Source: Oxytricha trifallax
Lineage: Eukaryota > Ciliophora > Spirotrichea > Sporadotrichida > Oxytrichidae
NCBI GenBank assembly: GCA_000711775.1
Contig: ARYC01001129.1
Span: 34,812 to 98,811, forward strand
Length of the DNA: 64,000 nucleotides
Direction: 5' to 3'
The position numbers were made by a program, and so were the translations under genes. Below the pieces are notes generated by a model. That model was not told the origin of the DNA. It did no database searches and saw nothing but the letters and a program-made list of their open reading frames with translations. Positions 13,522 to 27,538 of this stretch are shown here, piece by piece (positions within the stretch are counted from its first letter, which is position 1; every line of letters starts with the position of its first letter).

Positions 13522-16500
13522 TGTTTTATTACTATATATCATAAAAACAGAATAATATATTTACTTTGCTTTAATTCAAAAAATTTAATTTAAAATAATT
13601 TGAATAAAGTTATAGCAATATTTATAGATTATTAACAAAGATAAACAAGGCTCCAATAATATGATCATTTGTGAGACAATATTTATGGATAAAATCTTTG
13701 ACTATTTACGAATCAATACCACAACAATTAGTTAAATTTAAGTATTAGAGAGAACGAAATTATACCTTGAAATGATCCAAGATATCAAGGGACCTAACAA
13801 ATAAATATTAAAATGAACAGTATGGCCTTACTCAAAGAATTTACATAGATATTAATTATTATTTCCAAAAAAAAGAAGATAATCAATGTAAAAAAGTTTA
13901 AGCTGTTGAAAATTATACTAATGCAACATCAGCCATATCAGAAAGGAAAAGAGCTATAAACACTAACATAATAAAGTATTTAATTCTAGAATATTATGGT
14001 AATATGGATAACACCTGGCCAATGAAGTGGTGATTAAACTGAAGAATTAAAAACATAAAATGATGATGTTGTAAGAAGTAACAGGCTATAATATGATGAT
14101 AAATGTTTAGCAATAAAAAGAGGACTTTATTTAATGGTTTATATTAAGGGGCACATTTTAGTATTATTATTGATAGTGCACGGAAATTAATATAGTGACA
14201 TTAAGCTTGGTAGATAGATATAATTAAATGGTTTCTTACCTTTGATCTTTGATGCTTCCAACTCAATCTCTATATATGGATGATAAATATTTTTCATAAA
14301 GTTAATCGGGAAAAAAATGACTTTAAATAAATTGTAATATGCTTCATAAATTAAAATGATAATTTTAATTGAATGGACTAGATGGAATTAAAGAACAGTG
14401 AGAAATGAGAAAAGTAGACTGCGAGTGCACTTAAAATTAACAAACTAAGAAAAAATTCTCGATTACAGCAGAATAAATTGCCTTCTACTAATAAATAATA
14501 GAAGCAGAAGGATAGGTAAGACAAAATAAGATATTTCCAGGTAATAATAGGAGCAAAAGAAGGGATACTATTTGTTTCAAAAAAAGTAACATTCAATGTG
14601 AATTTGTTAGGTAATCCTTTTTTTTAAATAATAGAGCCAAGAACTGAAATCAAGTTACTGTAATTAAAAGATATTGAGATGAGATTAAACTTGAGTTTTT
14701 AGTGGCCTTTGTACAAACTAAATTACAGGGAATAACTGAATTTTACAACATAAAAAAAAGAGTAAACTTAGTTTTATGAGAGACCATTGTGTTATTGTGT
14801 TCAATAGTGGAATAATTTATAAGAAGACAACAAAACATAATTTTATTTATAGCATGAACAGTAAACTAAATCTAGGGGAGATTCCCAATGTATATAATAA
14901 ATAAGTCCATACTTTCCTATAGGAATGATGAAGAAAAAACTATAAATAACAAGTATTTATGAGTAGATTCCTAAAAAAAATGTAAAAAATAGAAAATAAT
15001 AGTGATGGGTTATTTAATTTACGTATCAAAAAGTTGAAATAAAAAAAGCTTATTTTAGAAGGAATTAGATAATTCAATTCAGTAGGAGAAAAATTTATAC
15101 AAAAATGAAACCAGCTAAATCAAATACTTTAAATTTTGAAGAGGTTAAGCTACCAATATTTTCCATAAATACTAGGCTCGTAGACATTAGACGGAATCTC
15201 TAGATGGTTAGATATTTATAAGTACTCTATTCAAAATTTAATGATATAAAACTAGAAAAGTTATAGCTATAAACTTCCTTTAAATGTTATTTTTAGCACA
15301 TTGGAATAAATTTATATTGTGGTAATTATTAAGTCTTATACAGAGTTACCAGGACTAGAAAAATAAAAATAGATTAATAATAAAAAACTTAAATTTGAAT
15401 TTTGACATAGAAGCCAACTAAAACTTCAAAGCAATTCTCATTCATCTGGATTATTTATTGCTAAACTTTTCCTATACTAAATAACCAGAGCAATCTACAT
15501 TGAAGGCAATCAGAGCTAAGAGCTCTAAAGTTTAATCAGAGGTATTAAGTAAAGAACAAGAAGCAAGTTGCGGTAATTTTATCTAAACAAATAGAGCAAT
15601 ATTGAAGATTCTTAAGAGATTGAAGCGATATAAATCGATGAATCAACTTGCATTTAATATAATTTAAGTATATATTTAAGCATAAGCTATGAAGAAACCT
15701 TCATTAAACGGAATTGATATCAACAGTTGTAAAGAAAAACACATTAATTGTAGACATGCCTGTAAAAGCAAATCACCTCGCAATTGATGAGTATACATAC
15801 AAGCTGCATCCTTCAGCACTACTCAAGAACTAAAATTTTCATAAAGAATTTTTATTAAATAAATGGTTATTAGAAGGACCTTTAGAAAAGATTGCAAAAA
15901 TTTGCATACACCCGATGGTATTATTTTTAAGCTATGGTTTCATCTCACTTAAACTAAAGAGATTTTAATATACTATGAGGAACTCTCTATTTATTAACAG
16001 TTACCCTGATGATTTAAAAGATTTTCTATCATATATTATAAAGGATATTCAGGAATAGCATGGATTTCAATATATTCATAAAGAATTTTAGGCTATAATA
16101 ACATTATGCTAAATTTCTACCCTTAAGAAAATTAGCATTCGATCTAAATAGAGATTTATAATTGGAGATTGTTACTTTAGCATAGGTATTTGATACTTCT
16201 GGTTACTTTCCAATATTGATAAGTGGATAAAGGATCGTATTTAATGGTATAATATATTGTTCGATGATTCAATAATTTAGAAAGCTATATTGAAAGTTCT
16301 TTAAATTAACACTTGGCAAAAACTAATACAATTAATATGATTATCTTACAACCACAAAATAATAAGAAGATGTCTAAAAGGAAATTAAAAGCAAAATAAA
16401 TATAATAATCGGTAGAGTTGAGCACTATCCTAGGTAAGCATTATATGTTATGCTTGTCAAACTAGAGATTGAAATCGTCGGGGTTGAGGTAAAAAAAATA

Positions 16501-19500
16501 GAAAAATATGTAAAATTTGTTTTATTTAAATTAATACATATCGAATTAAAATAAAACCAGAAGTTACTCTTTTTTCTTCTAAAACACAATAATACATAAA
16601 CTATACCCATAACAAATGCACTTAAATATTTAAAAATAATCAATATTATAAGTTAAAACGTTGGAATAGATAACGTCATAGTTTTTATTGAAATAATTCT
16701 ATAAAAACATAGAAATAAGGAATAAAACATTTTAAGGGGAAAAAATATTTTTTCTAGGCAAATCCTAAATTTGACCTCAAATGCAGAAAAGTAGTCAGAA
16801 AGTATCTTATAAACTTAATCATAAACTCTTTAGCTTTGGGGTTTAATCTACAGCAGCCTTTAGAAATGTTGATAAAAGATTAAAAAAAGCTTTTCTAAGA
16901 CATGAAAATGACGGTAGGCCACTTCCCACTGATATTGGCTGCTTCCCATTTGCCTAAAACAACCATAAATTTTTCTCATAACATGGAAATTTGATGACAT
17001 AAGTAGACAACTTTGTATCCCACTATTCGATTCCAATCAATATCTTCAATAAAGATTCGAATTTAATAATTCTATAACTTTTAATTAGATGTTTTAATTA
17101 TTTTATTTGTATGCTATTGTTTTGTATTTATTAGGATTTGTAGATCAATTATTCCATATTACTACATGAGATATTGAATTAAACTAAATTTCAGATTATT
17201 TTTTTACAACTTATATTAATTTGCTACTTAAGTTTGAGTTGTGAAATAGTTATTAAATACAGATTTAGTCATATCTGAGGTTCTTATAAGAGGTTTTTTC
17301 AGCTGTTAGGCATCATTTCTTGTTGAAATTTTAGCACTTTTGTTTTTTACTTTATAACATAAAACAAGAAAATAAAAGTTCACTCTGATTCATTATAATT
17401 ACCTTAACTACTTTTAGATTTTTAAGAACTGGGTACAATTTCAATTAAACTTGCAAGTTGTAATGCTTCATTATAGGTTTAATGATAAACAGATATCTAC
17501 TTTCTTATGATATTGCATATTGTTTTTGAAGAAATTGTATTACATTCAAGACTTTCAACAAACTGATGAGAGTTTTCGATTTTACTATGTTACTTTTATT
17601 AATATTTAAAATTAAATTTATTTTATATTCAAAGTTTTATTGATGATAAATCAAGATATACCCAGAAGAAGTAGGTGTTCATATTCAAAATATGTAAAAT
17701 CAAGTTATGGTACAAAAACTTGGATTCAATAGAAGTCTACGCCTTAAAAAATAAATAAATGCAATTTTAACTGGCATTTGTGAGTATTTCGTTAGAGAGT
17801 TATGTATTTCACTTCGTTCTTTTTAACGAAACTAGTTCATAGGATTCTTACACAAGCAAATGGACATAAAGCGAGTAAGAAATCATACAATTTGTTGATA
17901 ACCTTTCTATTTATAAGCCAAAGGAGTCTGAAGTTTATGAAAATTTAAATCAAACTTACTTATACCGTTCATTATAGCCCACAAATTAATGAAATTAATT
18001 CTAATTCAGTAAATTCTAGACTCACTCCAAGAAATTTCTTCTATGTCACTTTTGCATAACTTGACTATAGATAATAAAGTAGATTTTATTTAGAGTAGGT
18101 GAAAGAGAGTGATCATAGATACGACAACAGTTTTTGAAAGAGAAGAAAGGAAGAATGAATGTTAATTAATCAATATTATATATAATTAAATGAATGATAT
18201 AACACATTAAACGAACTCTTAAATGAATTTGGTTAATTTATCTTTTCATCTTCTTTTGCTTGGCTAAGACACGTGGTTACACACTTTTAGGCATAACAAT
18301 AATATGAATTCTTTCTTTCTGTCTTTTAGACATTCTATTAAAGGTTCTTGCTTATTTCATGAATAGTCTGTGTATTTCTCTTTGTATACTTTTGCATGCT
18401 ATTTCATTAGGAATAAATTAGTTCGAATTTTTCATCCAAAGCTATGAATTATAGATTACAAGAGAGGTGATATAACTTTAGTTCTGTTAGCCAAATCTTG
18501 CTTATTTATATGCCTTGTTTCTTTCAAACTTCTAAAGAAATAGAATAATATTTTTTGTGAGCTTATTCTAGTATATTTCCTACGTAAAATTCATTATAGT
18601 ACAAAAAGGACATCAAAGAAGAAACTTTTTTCTGAAATTTATGATTGAGATTTTTTGTATATAACTTTAACCTGGAAACAAACTAAATAAAAACAATCTT
18701 CCATAAATTACAACAGAAATTTTTATAATAAAATATTACGAAGTCAATTTTCAATGTCTGATAAAGAAGGACCATTATAATAATTGTTTTTAAAAAAACC
18801 TGGGAAATTTTAGTAGAATATAATTGAGAAATGAAACTATCTGATCAATGTAATATATCTAATTTTGTTTTATAAAGAAAAAATGCACGAAGAAAGGAAT
18901 TTATACCAGAATACCTCGGAGAAAGCCATTTATAAATTTGTAATAAGCTTAGCCAACAAATTTTAAGAGTTTAAGTTTAAAGGAAAGACTAAATTAAAAC
19001 AATGTAACAGGACCATCATTTAATCTAAAAATATTTTTTATCTTCCAAAGTGTTCATTTAAATAAAACAATCTAATCCACCAAAAGAGTTACAATAACAA
19101 GAAAATTAAATTGGGAGAAAAAACACATAGTATAATTCTTAAGTTTTTAAACGCATTATTAAAATCTACAGAAAATTAGTAGAAGCTAAATATGAAATTG
19201 TCACAATAATAATCAACAAGTTAAATGTAAATTTGTGGGAACTATTGATTTAAAATTTTTTAAATTATTAGAAATAGTTAGGATTTTAAGTAGGTTCCTG
19301 AATTTAATGTAATTAAACAAACTTCATTAATAATCCTTTGTAAAGGGCAAATTTCCATGCAAATTTAGTTGATTATATTTAGTTAAATTGATAGATTTAT
19401 TGTTCATAATCAACCAATTATTAGATTGTTTAACATTCTAAATATAAAACAAGCATTAATTTATTTATTTTATTCCCTGTTAATATATCAAAGTCTCTAT

Positions 19501-19806
19501 TATATAGTAAATTTAGGAATTGTTTAGATTTCAAATTAAATTTTAATTAAACTTTCAAAGAGTAGTAGCTGTATTTATTAAGATAATAAAGTACCCTTAT
19601 TATTATAATATAGTTATTTAATATTAACCAAACTTTTTTATTTATTGCCATTAAGAATCTTGATTATTTTAAGAACATTAAAATAAAAATCTCAAAAAAA
19701 TAGTGAAAGTAAACTCAGATAAAAAATAATTAAGATAGTTTATTATTTACAATATAATATAAATCATAAAATTTATAAGCTCTTTTAATAAAGTAAATAA
19801 TAGTAT
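13522..19806. other. Long AT-rich region without recognisable genes
   Basis: Contains scattered TGA-poor stretches (for example 14.0-15.7 kb) that could be remnants of old coding sequence or mobile elements. None shows a motif I recognise. No RNA gene or clear repeat is visible. Confidence 0.5.
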
Positions 19807-20726
19807 TATTAAGCGAGTATAATTAAAATGGGGAGACAGTTAAAATTAAATCAAAAAAGAGATTAAATAAAATTATGATCATCTCAATATAGATGAGTTA
19901 AGATGCAACAGTCACTAGTTTGAATAATATTTGAGTAGATCCTTATTTAAATTTAATTAACTAATCAACTAACTAAAAATGGAATTTTAGCTTTTTTATC
20001 ATCTTTTCTGATTTTTTTTATTTTTGTTCATCGATCAAGTAGATGCTGTAGCTGATCTTCAAGTTTTTTCATAATTTTCATAGATATCTTCAGGGTATAT
20101 CTTCCTTAAAAAATTTAAAGTGTGGAGAGTGTGGAGCCCAATATTGACAATAATAGTAGTAATAGCACTAATATTCTCAAAATCAAGCATTATTATGAGT
20201 CTGGGATTTTTTTCAAAAACCTCTTGTTTTTCTAAAATTCATAGATGTGATGCCTAATGTTGAATAAGATGTTGATGAAAACAAAGAAAAAATCAGAGAT
20301 CTAAAATTTTGAAATTCTATAGAATTTCAACCAGACTCATAATAATGCTTGATTTTGAGAATATTAGTGCTATTACTACTATTATTGTCAATATTGGTCT
20401 CCACACTCTCCACACTTTAAATTTTTTAAGGAAGATATCCTGAAGATATCTATGAAAATTATGAAAAAACTTGAAGATCAGCTACAGCATCTACTTGATC
20501 GATGAACAAAAATAAAAAAAATCAGAAAAGATGATAAAAAAGCTAAAATTCCATTTTTAGTTAGTTGATTAGTTAATTAAATTTAAATAAGGATCTACTC
20601 AAATATAATTCAAACTAGTGACTGTTGCATCTTAACTCATCTATATTGAGATGATCATAATTTTATTTAATCTCTTTTTTGATTTAATTTTAACTGTCTC
20701 CCCATTTTAATTATACTCGCTTAATA
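19807..20726. repeat. 920-bp near-perfect palindrome
   Basis: The left arm 19807-20204 and right arm 20331-20726 are almost identical inverted copies (about 397 bp, a handful of differences such as gagcccaat versus gagaccaat). They are separated by a 126-bp loop. The arms contain short frames but nothing recognised. The near identity implies a recent inverted duplication, a foldback element, or active homogenisation. Confidence 0.9.
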
Positions 20727-21989
20727 TTTTAAATGTCTCTTAGTTTTACCATAATAGTGGTCTTATGGATTAACTTCATTTTTATATTTTTAATTGTTAT
20801 AATTTTTATTATATATTTTAATTTACTAATCTTTCACTAGAACATATTTTTAATAATAAGATGTAGAAAAGAGTAATGAATAATGTAATTTCAATATATT
20901 ATTGTCAAGATTAGTTTGAGAGAAAAAATTTAGCTAAATCTAAACAATAAAGAAACGGTTTTCAAAGAGATAACTCAGTGGTTGAATGTGAATGAAATAA
21001 ACGAATAAATCAAAGAAGTGAGATGCTTCCTGCTAAGGAAGAGCTTAGTTAACCTATGCCTAGAGATCAGCAATATCAGACTATTGCCAGCAAAAATTTA
21101 GTTTATATAATTGAAAAAGTCATCATTAACAGGATTTAAGAGAGAAAAGTGAAATACTGCTGAAAAACAATTACTTAAATGGGTTTAAGAAGTAAAAATA
21201 ACCATATTTGCCTAATTATACTACTGGAACAAATCAAGTAATGCATAAGATAATCATATAATAAGTACTTCCGAGTAAGCTTTTAAAAAGTGTATAATAC
21301 AGTCTGGAAATACAATATAAGGGAAATCTTCAAAATTAAACAGATTAAATTGTTAGGAACTTCTAGACATTAATGACAAATTATAATTTGGAGGAGGTTG
21401 GAATCGAAGCCAAAAAGGGAACTGCATAAGGAAGCAGACTATCGCTAATACTGTTCTATATTTATTTGTAAGACTACCTATTCTTCTAATATAAACTACT
21501 ATTATAATAAGACTAGAGATATTTATTACTTTTGTAATTGATTTCTAATAAACATTAAAAATCATTGATAATTTAACAGAGCATTAGATTGCTTCAAGAA
21601 AAATAGAAAGCTTATAAAACTTGAAATTAAACGATAAAAAAGTTTGTATTCTTAAAAAATGCTTAATAAAATTAGGAGAAGAAGTGATATAAAGAGATGA
21701 GAATTTAAAATACTATGTGACTTGAACATTCGTAACATACTAAATTTCTGGTAAAAAAAAATGTGAAGATAAGTAATAAATACATAGAATTACTGCAGAT
21801 TAACAAGCTAAACAGTCCAGTAGTTTTTAATCTAATAATTACTGCTTTAGTAACAACTTTTGCTAATTTTTAATTTTTATATCCCCATTATTGGCAATAC
21901 TAGAGTGTAGAGAGTAACTATAAGGTAATGTATTAATTAATCTATCTTGTTATCTTTAATTAATTATTGCTAGAAATGGAGATTCACCT
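20727..21989. other. AT-rich region before the ubiquitin fragment
   Basis: No supported gene. The first ~150 bases outside the palindrome are ordinary AT-rich DNA. The part from about 20980 is somewhat A/G-richer on the + strand, like the LINE-like region that follows. Confidence 0.45.
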
Positions 21990-22040
21990 TTTGAGCCATC
22001 AGACACCATTAAAAATGTCAAGGCTAAGATTCAAGACAAG
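21990..22040 (+). pseudogene. Ubiquitin gene fragment
   Basis: The 17 codons read F-E-P-S-D-T-I-K-N-V-K-A-K-I-Q-D-K. They match residues 17-33 of ubiquitin at 15 of 17 positions (V17F and E24K differ). Ubiquitin normally continues E-G-I-P-P after K33. Here coding similarity stops exactly at K33 and the next bases are GTAAGT, a good 5' splice site. Upstream, similarity stops at the start of the block. I found no other ubiquitin pieces nearby. It may be one short MDS or exon of a ubiquitin/polyubiquitin gene or a captured fragment. Confidence 0.75.
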
Positions 22041-22199
22041 GTAAGTTTTTATTACATGCTATTTATAGTGCTTCCTGTACTGTAGGTCTTGACTGAGTCG
22101 GGCTTGGCTGGTCCTCTATAAATTCTACCCTTACTCAATCGGATGATGGAGACTCGGAACAGTACAGTGTGGCAGTTCAAGTTTTTGGCATAAAGACCA

Positions 22200-22248
22200 G
22201 GAGATTGGGGGAGTCGAACTCGCCTGCTACCACTTACACTACAAGTCC
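22200..22248 (-). ncRNA. tRNA-like (SINE-like) sequence lacking an anticodon arm
   Basis: On the minus strand, a D-arm/A-box-like block (TAGTGTAAGTGG then TAGCA) is followed closely by a T-arm/B-box-like block (GAGTTCGACTCC). The 3' end is CAATCTCC. There is no room for an anticodon stem, and the 5' GGACTTG does not pair with the 3' end, so this is not a functional tRNA. It sits in a GC-richer patch (22050-22300) next to the ubiquitin fragment and a LINE-like region, which fits a tRNA-derived SINE relic. Confidence 0.4.
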
Positions 22249-22329
22249 TGGGTAGCCACCTCTCAGGACCAGTCAAGTCCGTCTCAGTCTATTAGCAATA
22301 CTACTCGTTAAGATTAACAAAATAAGGAA

Positions 22330-22960
22330 AAACGGAGATATAATAAAAAGAATAACTTTATTAGACCAATATTATCTCACATAATCTTGAAAATGTGATG
22401 AAACTTAGAGATACCAGCAGATACAATTTATTAATAGATTTGGGTCAGAAGAGCATAAAGAAATTAACCAGAAAATACAAGAATTACTTAAACTAATGAG
22501 GATTATTAATATAAATAGAAATATAAAATTCGCTTAAAAAGGTCAAAATTATTGATAACTAAATGTGCAATCAACACTATGCTGGCGATAAGTTAAGAGA
22601 TAATAATTGTGGACTATCGAATGAACCACTACTGTTTAATTTACATTAAAGTATTTGTGGACCTTAAAAAGGTTTTAATGATAAAAAGTCCATGTGACTC
22701 CATGAGATTTTTAAAAATAATTATGGAAAAAAGACTAATTAACATGAATAATCAAAAACAAATGGGATCATTATAAACATGATATGGTCATTTAAAGATT
22801 TGTGCAGCTTAATTAGGGCTACCCCGTAGTAAAATTACTATTTAAAGTGAATTATATTAAAAATGGAGGTGAAATTCGATGAGCAAAAATTTGAAAATAA
22901 GTTAAAATAATTAAGTATGAAGATTCAAATGCAATTATGAAGAAGAATAATTAGCATTTA
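22330..22960 (+). pseudogene. Decayed LINE-type reverse transcriptase
   Basis: Three RT-like blocks lie in the expected order with frame breaks between them. Near 22651 is V-F-V-D-L-K-K (motif A, F-x-D-L-K-K-A-F-D in the family). Near 22805 is Q-L-N-Q-G-Y-P (the L/I-x-Q-G-x-P block). At 22916-22936 is Y-E-D-S-N-A-I (in place of Y-A-D-D). The spacing from motif A to the YxDD-like block (about 88 codons) fits the family. Upstream, near 22345, F-I-R-P-I-L-S resembles the N-Y-R-P-I block. The YADD centre is mutated, so the copy is dead. Assignment rests on short motifs only. Confidence 0.45.
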
Positions 22961-25900
22961 TGGTAAAAGCCATAGGTCATAAACGGACTGCTCAGATGAT
23001 TAATCAAGACAAAAATATTGACTTTAGAATGAATTGGTTTAGTAAAAAACTAGATTTTCTTTTTAGAATCAACAAAAATTCAATGAGCATTGAGATTAGA
23101 TAGATGAATTAAGCTAGGAATTCACGATGCTGGAATAATCTTATACCTCCAATAAGATGCGGTTAATATCAGGAACTTGAGAATCAAGAAAACGAGAAAT
23201 TAGGATGAGAAGATTTACTAATTTAAGAAGTAGGAGAAAGACAAGTGAAATTTTAATCATTCCAATTTTAAAAAAGGGAGTCCTCAGTGAGCGTAGAATC
23301 GCATCAATGAATTGATTATCTCAATTGTTTAATATCTCTAATGATATTAAAATTGGTTGTATAGAAATCTAATTTTTTACCATGAGTTTCTATGTTAATT
23401 ATATTATATAAGCCAAATATTAAAAAACATATAAATTAATTTTCATACTTGTATAGTCTTAGTGATTATAAATTACCGTATTAATTGGTATCATGATATA
23501 CTTCTGATATTCTAAAATGTGATATTACCAAACATTAATTGTTGATCAAGGCATGCAGATATTTTTATATTTATTCACACATTTCTGGTAATTTTATATT
23601 AAAATATACCATGAAATATCATATTAGAATGTAGAATTTTTTAAGGGAAATTTATGTAAACAAAAAATAGCTGAATATGAGGTGAAAATATCAAGTTTAA
23701 TTTGACATAGTAAATTATCCAATTATTGAATTCTTGAAGTGTATAAAATAATGTGAAGTTCAACAACAATAATAATAAAAAAATTAGAAACTCAAATTAG
23801 ATATGGTTAAAAAATATAAAATAAATTAAAGTAGAGTAAATAAGGAACAAAAGTATTCTGTAGTCGTAAGAATGTGAATGTAAGTTGTAATAAAATGGAA
23901 TGTTAAATAAAGGTTCTTATTTATGAAGAAATTACAAAGAGGTTTAAGTTATTAAGTATGAGGACTTTACTAATATTCAATAAGTTCAAAAAGATTTTAG
24001 ACAAAAAAGACAAAAATTGATAAATTAAACCAAACAGAAAACATTAAATTCATCAAGAGATATAAGAGTATAGTTCAACGGTCATGAAGAAAATTCAATA
24101 TATACTTAATAAGTAAATATAAAATTATAATTTAAAATATTCTTCAGAAATAATCTGCTAAAGTTATGGTTGAAATCAATTTTTAATTAAATGGAAGCAA
24201 CAGATAATTATTTATGATGGATAATATTGAGTTTTGTGCATTTATTTAAAACAATAATATATAGAAAACTTACATTGTAATTAAAGGAAAATTAAAGTGC
24301 GAGAAAAAATTAGTAGAAAACCCCAAAACCATTATATAAGCTGGAGTGTAATAAATTTATAATGAAAATACTTCGATTTAATTTCATGCTATTATATTTT
24401 TATGAGAAATTTTAATAACAAATTGAATAATACTAACTTAATAAATGCAATCAATATTCAAATGATTTGGAATTACAAAAGAATACATTTATTTAGCATT
24501 GTATTGGATAAGCTAACTAAAGGTTTTTAATTTAAATATTTGGAAATGCCAGAATGATATTTTAGAATCATAATACTAAACAGTTATTAACAGAACACTA
24601 AATATAGTAAAATTGAGCTAGATTTTATATATAGTAATAAATGTTTTTGTTGTTTCTTGATCTATTAAATACATCGTAAACTGTATATTATATTATATCA
24701 GGAAAATAACATGTTGAGAAAAGGGGAAAATGGAAATAGTTTGAGATTTTATGGTCAAGATATTTTTGTAAGGCAGACTCAAAATATTAGAATTAATCAC
24801 TAAGCAACTTATAAAATGATTTGTAGTTGAAATTCTTTGAGAAATAGCATTTCATTAGCATGAGATTAAACTTGCTGCATTTTGTTTAATATCATAATTA
24901 AACAAAAATAAAGGTCGACAAAATATAAAATAATCAATTATTATAGATTGGGAGAAACGAATAGTAAAAATATTGAGGAGTGAGATGTGTGATAATCAGT
25001 AAATGAAGAAGTGTACAAAAATACTATATGTAACAACGTGTAGATAGATCGCGAAGTTTAGATTCAAAGAAATGGCATCCTAGTGTAGATATGAGCATAA
25101 ATATATATTTATTGAATTTGTACAAAAATCACTGGAGTAGACAATTTTTATATGTAATTAAACATTTGAATAACAGTAGATAAAACAGAAATGGAAATTT
25201 AATTTGGGCAAAAACGAATATAAGCTTAATAAGAAAGGTTGTGTTCAAGAATTGAATGAGCAATACTCAATATAAGATATATTTTAATTGATAAATAAAT
25301 TTTACCATAATCAGTTAGAGATTGCTAGAATATATAAGATTCCAGTTAACATAGGCTTATTTTGATATTACACATATAATTATTATTATTTTTTAACTTT
25401 GTCATTTATTACTTTGAACTTTCAATGCATAAATATAGAGAATTAAATAACAATTAACAAATATTTTAACAATTAATATTTTTAAAGTGATTGATCAAAA
25501 TATTTTGTTTGTAAATACATGAATAATAGATGAAAATTATCGGATTTATGAATTAAATATTTTACTCGGTTTTTTATATTTTTATTCGAATAATATCCAT
25601 TAAATACTTCTAAAATATTTTTTTTATTGGAGATCATTAAGTTACTTATTAAGCAGATCCAATAAATAAATTTATTTTATAAGCTGGAATTTTAAATCAT
25701 AATCTGTTCCTTTTTAATTCTATTGCATACTCATGTTAATAAATTCACATTTTCATATTGTTTGGAATGTAAAAGTGCCATTTTAATTGTTTATACTCTT
25801 GACAACTTTACTTTCAAGTAGAGTATCAGAAAAAATAAAAAAAAAACTTCTTATATTTAAAATATTTTCATAATTTTATATTTAAATTAAATATAATAAT

Positions 25901-26884
25901 ATTATATTTCATTGATTTACGACGTCCTTTTGTTAGTATAAATATGAAGGTCATTATAAACCTTTAGAATATATCAAAATCCTAAAAAGGGATATTAAGA
26001 AAAGTTGCCCAACTTAATTTATATAAAGATGAATTTTAGTTCAAGCAGTATTAGTTAAATAAAAAAAAAATGTTGAAGTTTATAGGAAACTTAGTCTATA
26101 CTTGCTAGAAATTATGATAACATAAACTATTATGAATTGCCAATGTTATTTACTGTATCGAGTACTTATAAAATGGCAAATTACTTAAGCAAACTTAAAT
26201 ATCTTAATTGAAGATATTCTTAATAAATTAATTCACCAATTTCCAATTTATTTGGATTTTACTTCATAAAATGATTCTACTATTAATGACGTATTTATCC
26301 CGCTATTAAAATATTTATTGTAAATATATTATTGATCTACAAATTTATTTAATATTATAAAAGTGATTAAAAAAATATAAATTTATTAAACCCTTGTTAA
26401 TCCAGCTTCGAATAGAATACATAAATTTTGTTAAATAAAAGTAAAATATGAAAAATTATCCTAGGATTTAAATTAAAGTTTAATAATTTCTTAATTTCAT
26501 AGTTTATCTCAAATAAAATTTATGTTGAAAATATTTGTGATTTTAAGATAAATATATGCAATAAACTTCCTAAAATGTATTTAAGAGCTACTTTTTTAAT
26601 GAAAAAATATGAATTTAGTCTTTCTAATGGAGTGAATTAAATTTGAAAAAAATATTAAAATGTACTTACTACCTACAAAGCTAAAGATAATTAATAATCT
26701 GGTAAGGTTATGAATTGAAGAGTCCAATTGATAGATTTTATTATTTTTATAATTATTGAATAGCTGTTTCGAAATTAATTCTGGACTTTATGTTTACAAA
26801 ATTATATAGTTTATTAGCATTACAGTATATAAAAACACAGGCAGACAACATACATAGTTTAGATTTAAATGTTTATCTGTTAAA
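22961..26884. other. AT-rich region, partly LINE-like 3' remnant
   Basis: The part to about 23350 is A/G-rich on the + strand and may be the 3' end of the LINE relic. The rest is AT-rich without supported genes. At 24314-24328 there is a short telomere-like AAAACCCCAAAACC followed by attatataagctgg. This weakly resembles a TBE end, but no partner end was found. Confidence 0.4.
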
Positions 26885-27115
26885 TCATTTGATTGATTTT
26901 TTTTCTTAAGCTTTTAGTGTGAATCTGCTTGAGATACTGAATTAAATTTAAATCCTCAAATACAAATTCTGATAAATTTTCTCCGATACCATACAGCTAG
27001 TTTGCATGGTTTCTGATAATCTCTCCAAGCGCTACTCTATCTCTAATCTCGACGGCACTGTCTAAATGATTTCAATACGAAATGGGTCCAGTAAACATTC
27101 AATAAATTTAAGCAT
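26885..27115 (-). CDS. Short ATG-initiated ORF, candidate MDS, unknown
   Basis: Reads from an ATG at 27115 to a TGA at 26885 (76 residues, TAA/TAG as Gln). The first part (to about 26980) is GC-richer and contains a charged, helix-like stretch (L-E-I-E-Q-R-L-E-R-L-S-E-T). The end becomes AT-rich, so the real coding segment probably stops near 26960 and continues elsewhere. No family recognised. Confidence 0.35.
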
Positions 27116-27538
27116 TTTCGCTTAATTTTGTTTTATTTCCCTAACTTTAACCATTACCTAGACTTTTTTATTTTACCTACAATTAAGGTTCATATCATTC
27201 GAAAAATAATTAAGTACTTTAAAAAACAATTATTTTTTTTTCTGTTTTGGACTGTAACAACAGGTCTCCAGTATTCAAAGTTACATTTGATAAAAATAGT
27301 TTAAAACTAAATTAATCTTCAATAAGAGTATTCTTGGTTCATATAATCAAACATTAAAATTAAGTGTAAAATCTTGATGAAATTATATCAATTTAATTAA
27401 TTCTTAAATTTTTTAACTGAGCATTTTTAGTATTTAGCAGCCAGTCAACCATTTTAATGATTGAATAGCAAACTTTGTCTTATATAGAAAAATCCATAAA
27501 TATCTAATAATTGTATTAACGTAAAAGTTAAAAGTTGA

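Noticed and set aside
22052..22276. Standard-code ORF on the minus strand over the tRNA-like patch
   Set aside because: It covers the A/B-box-like sequence and has no protein character; treated as a shadow of the SINE-like patch.
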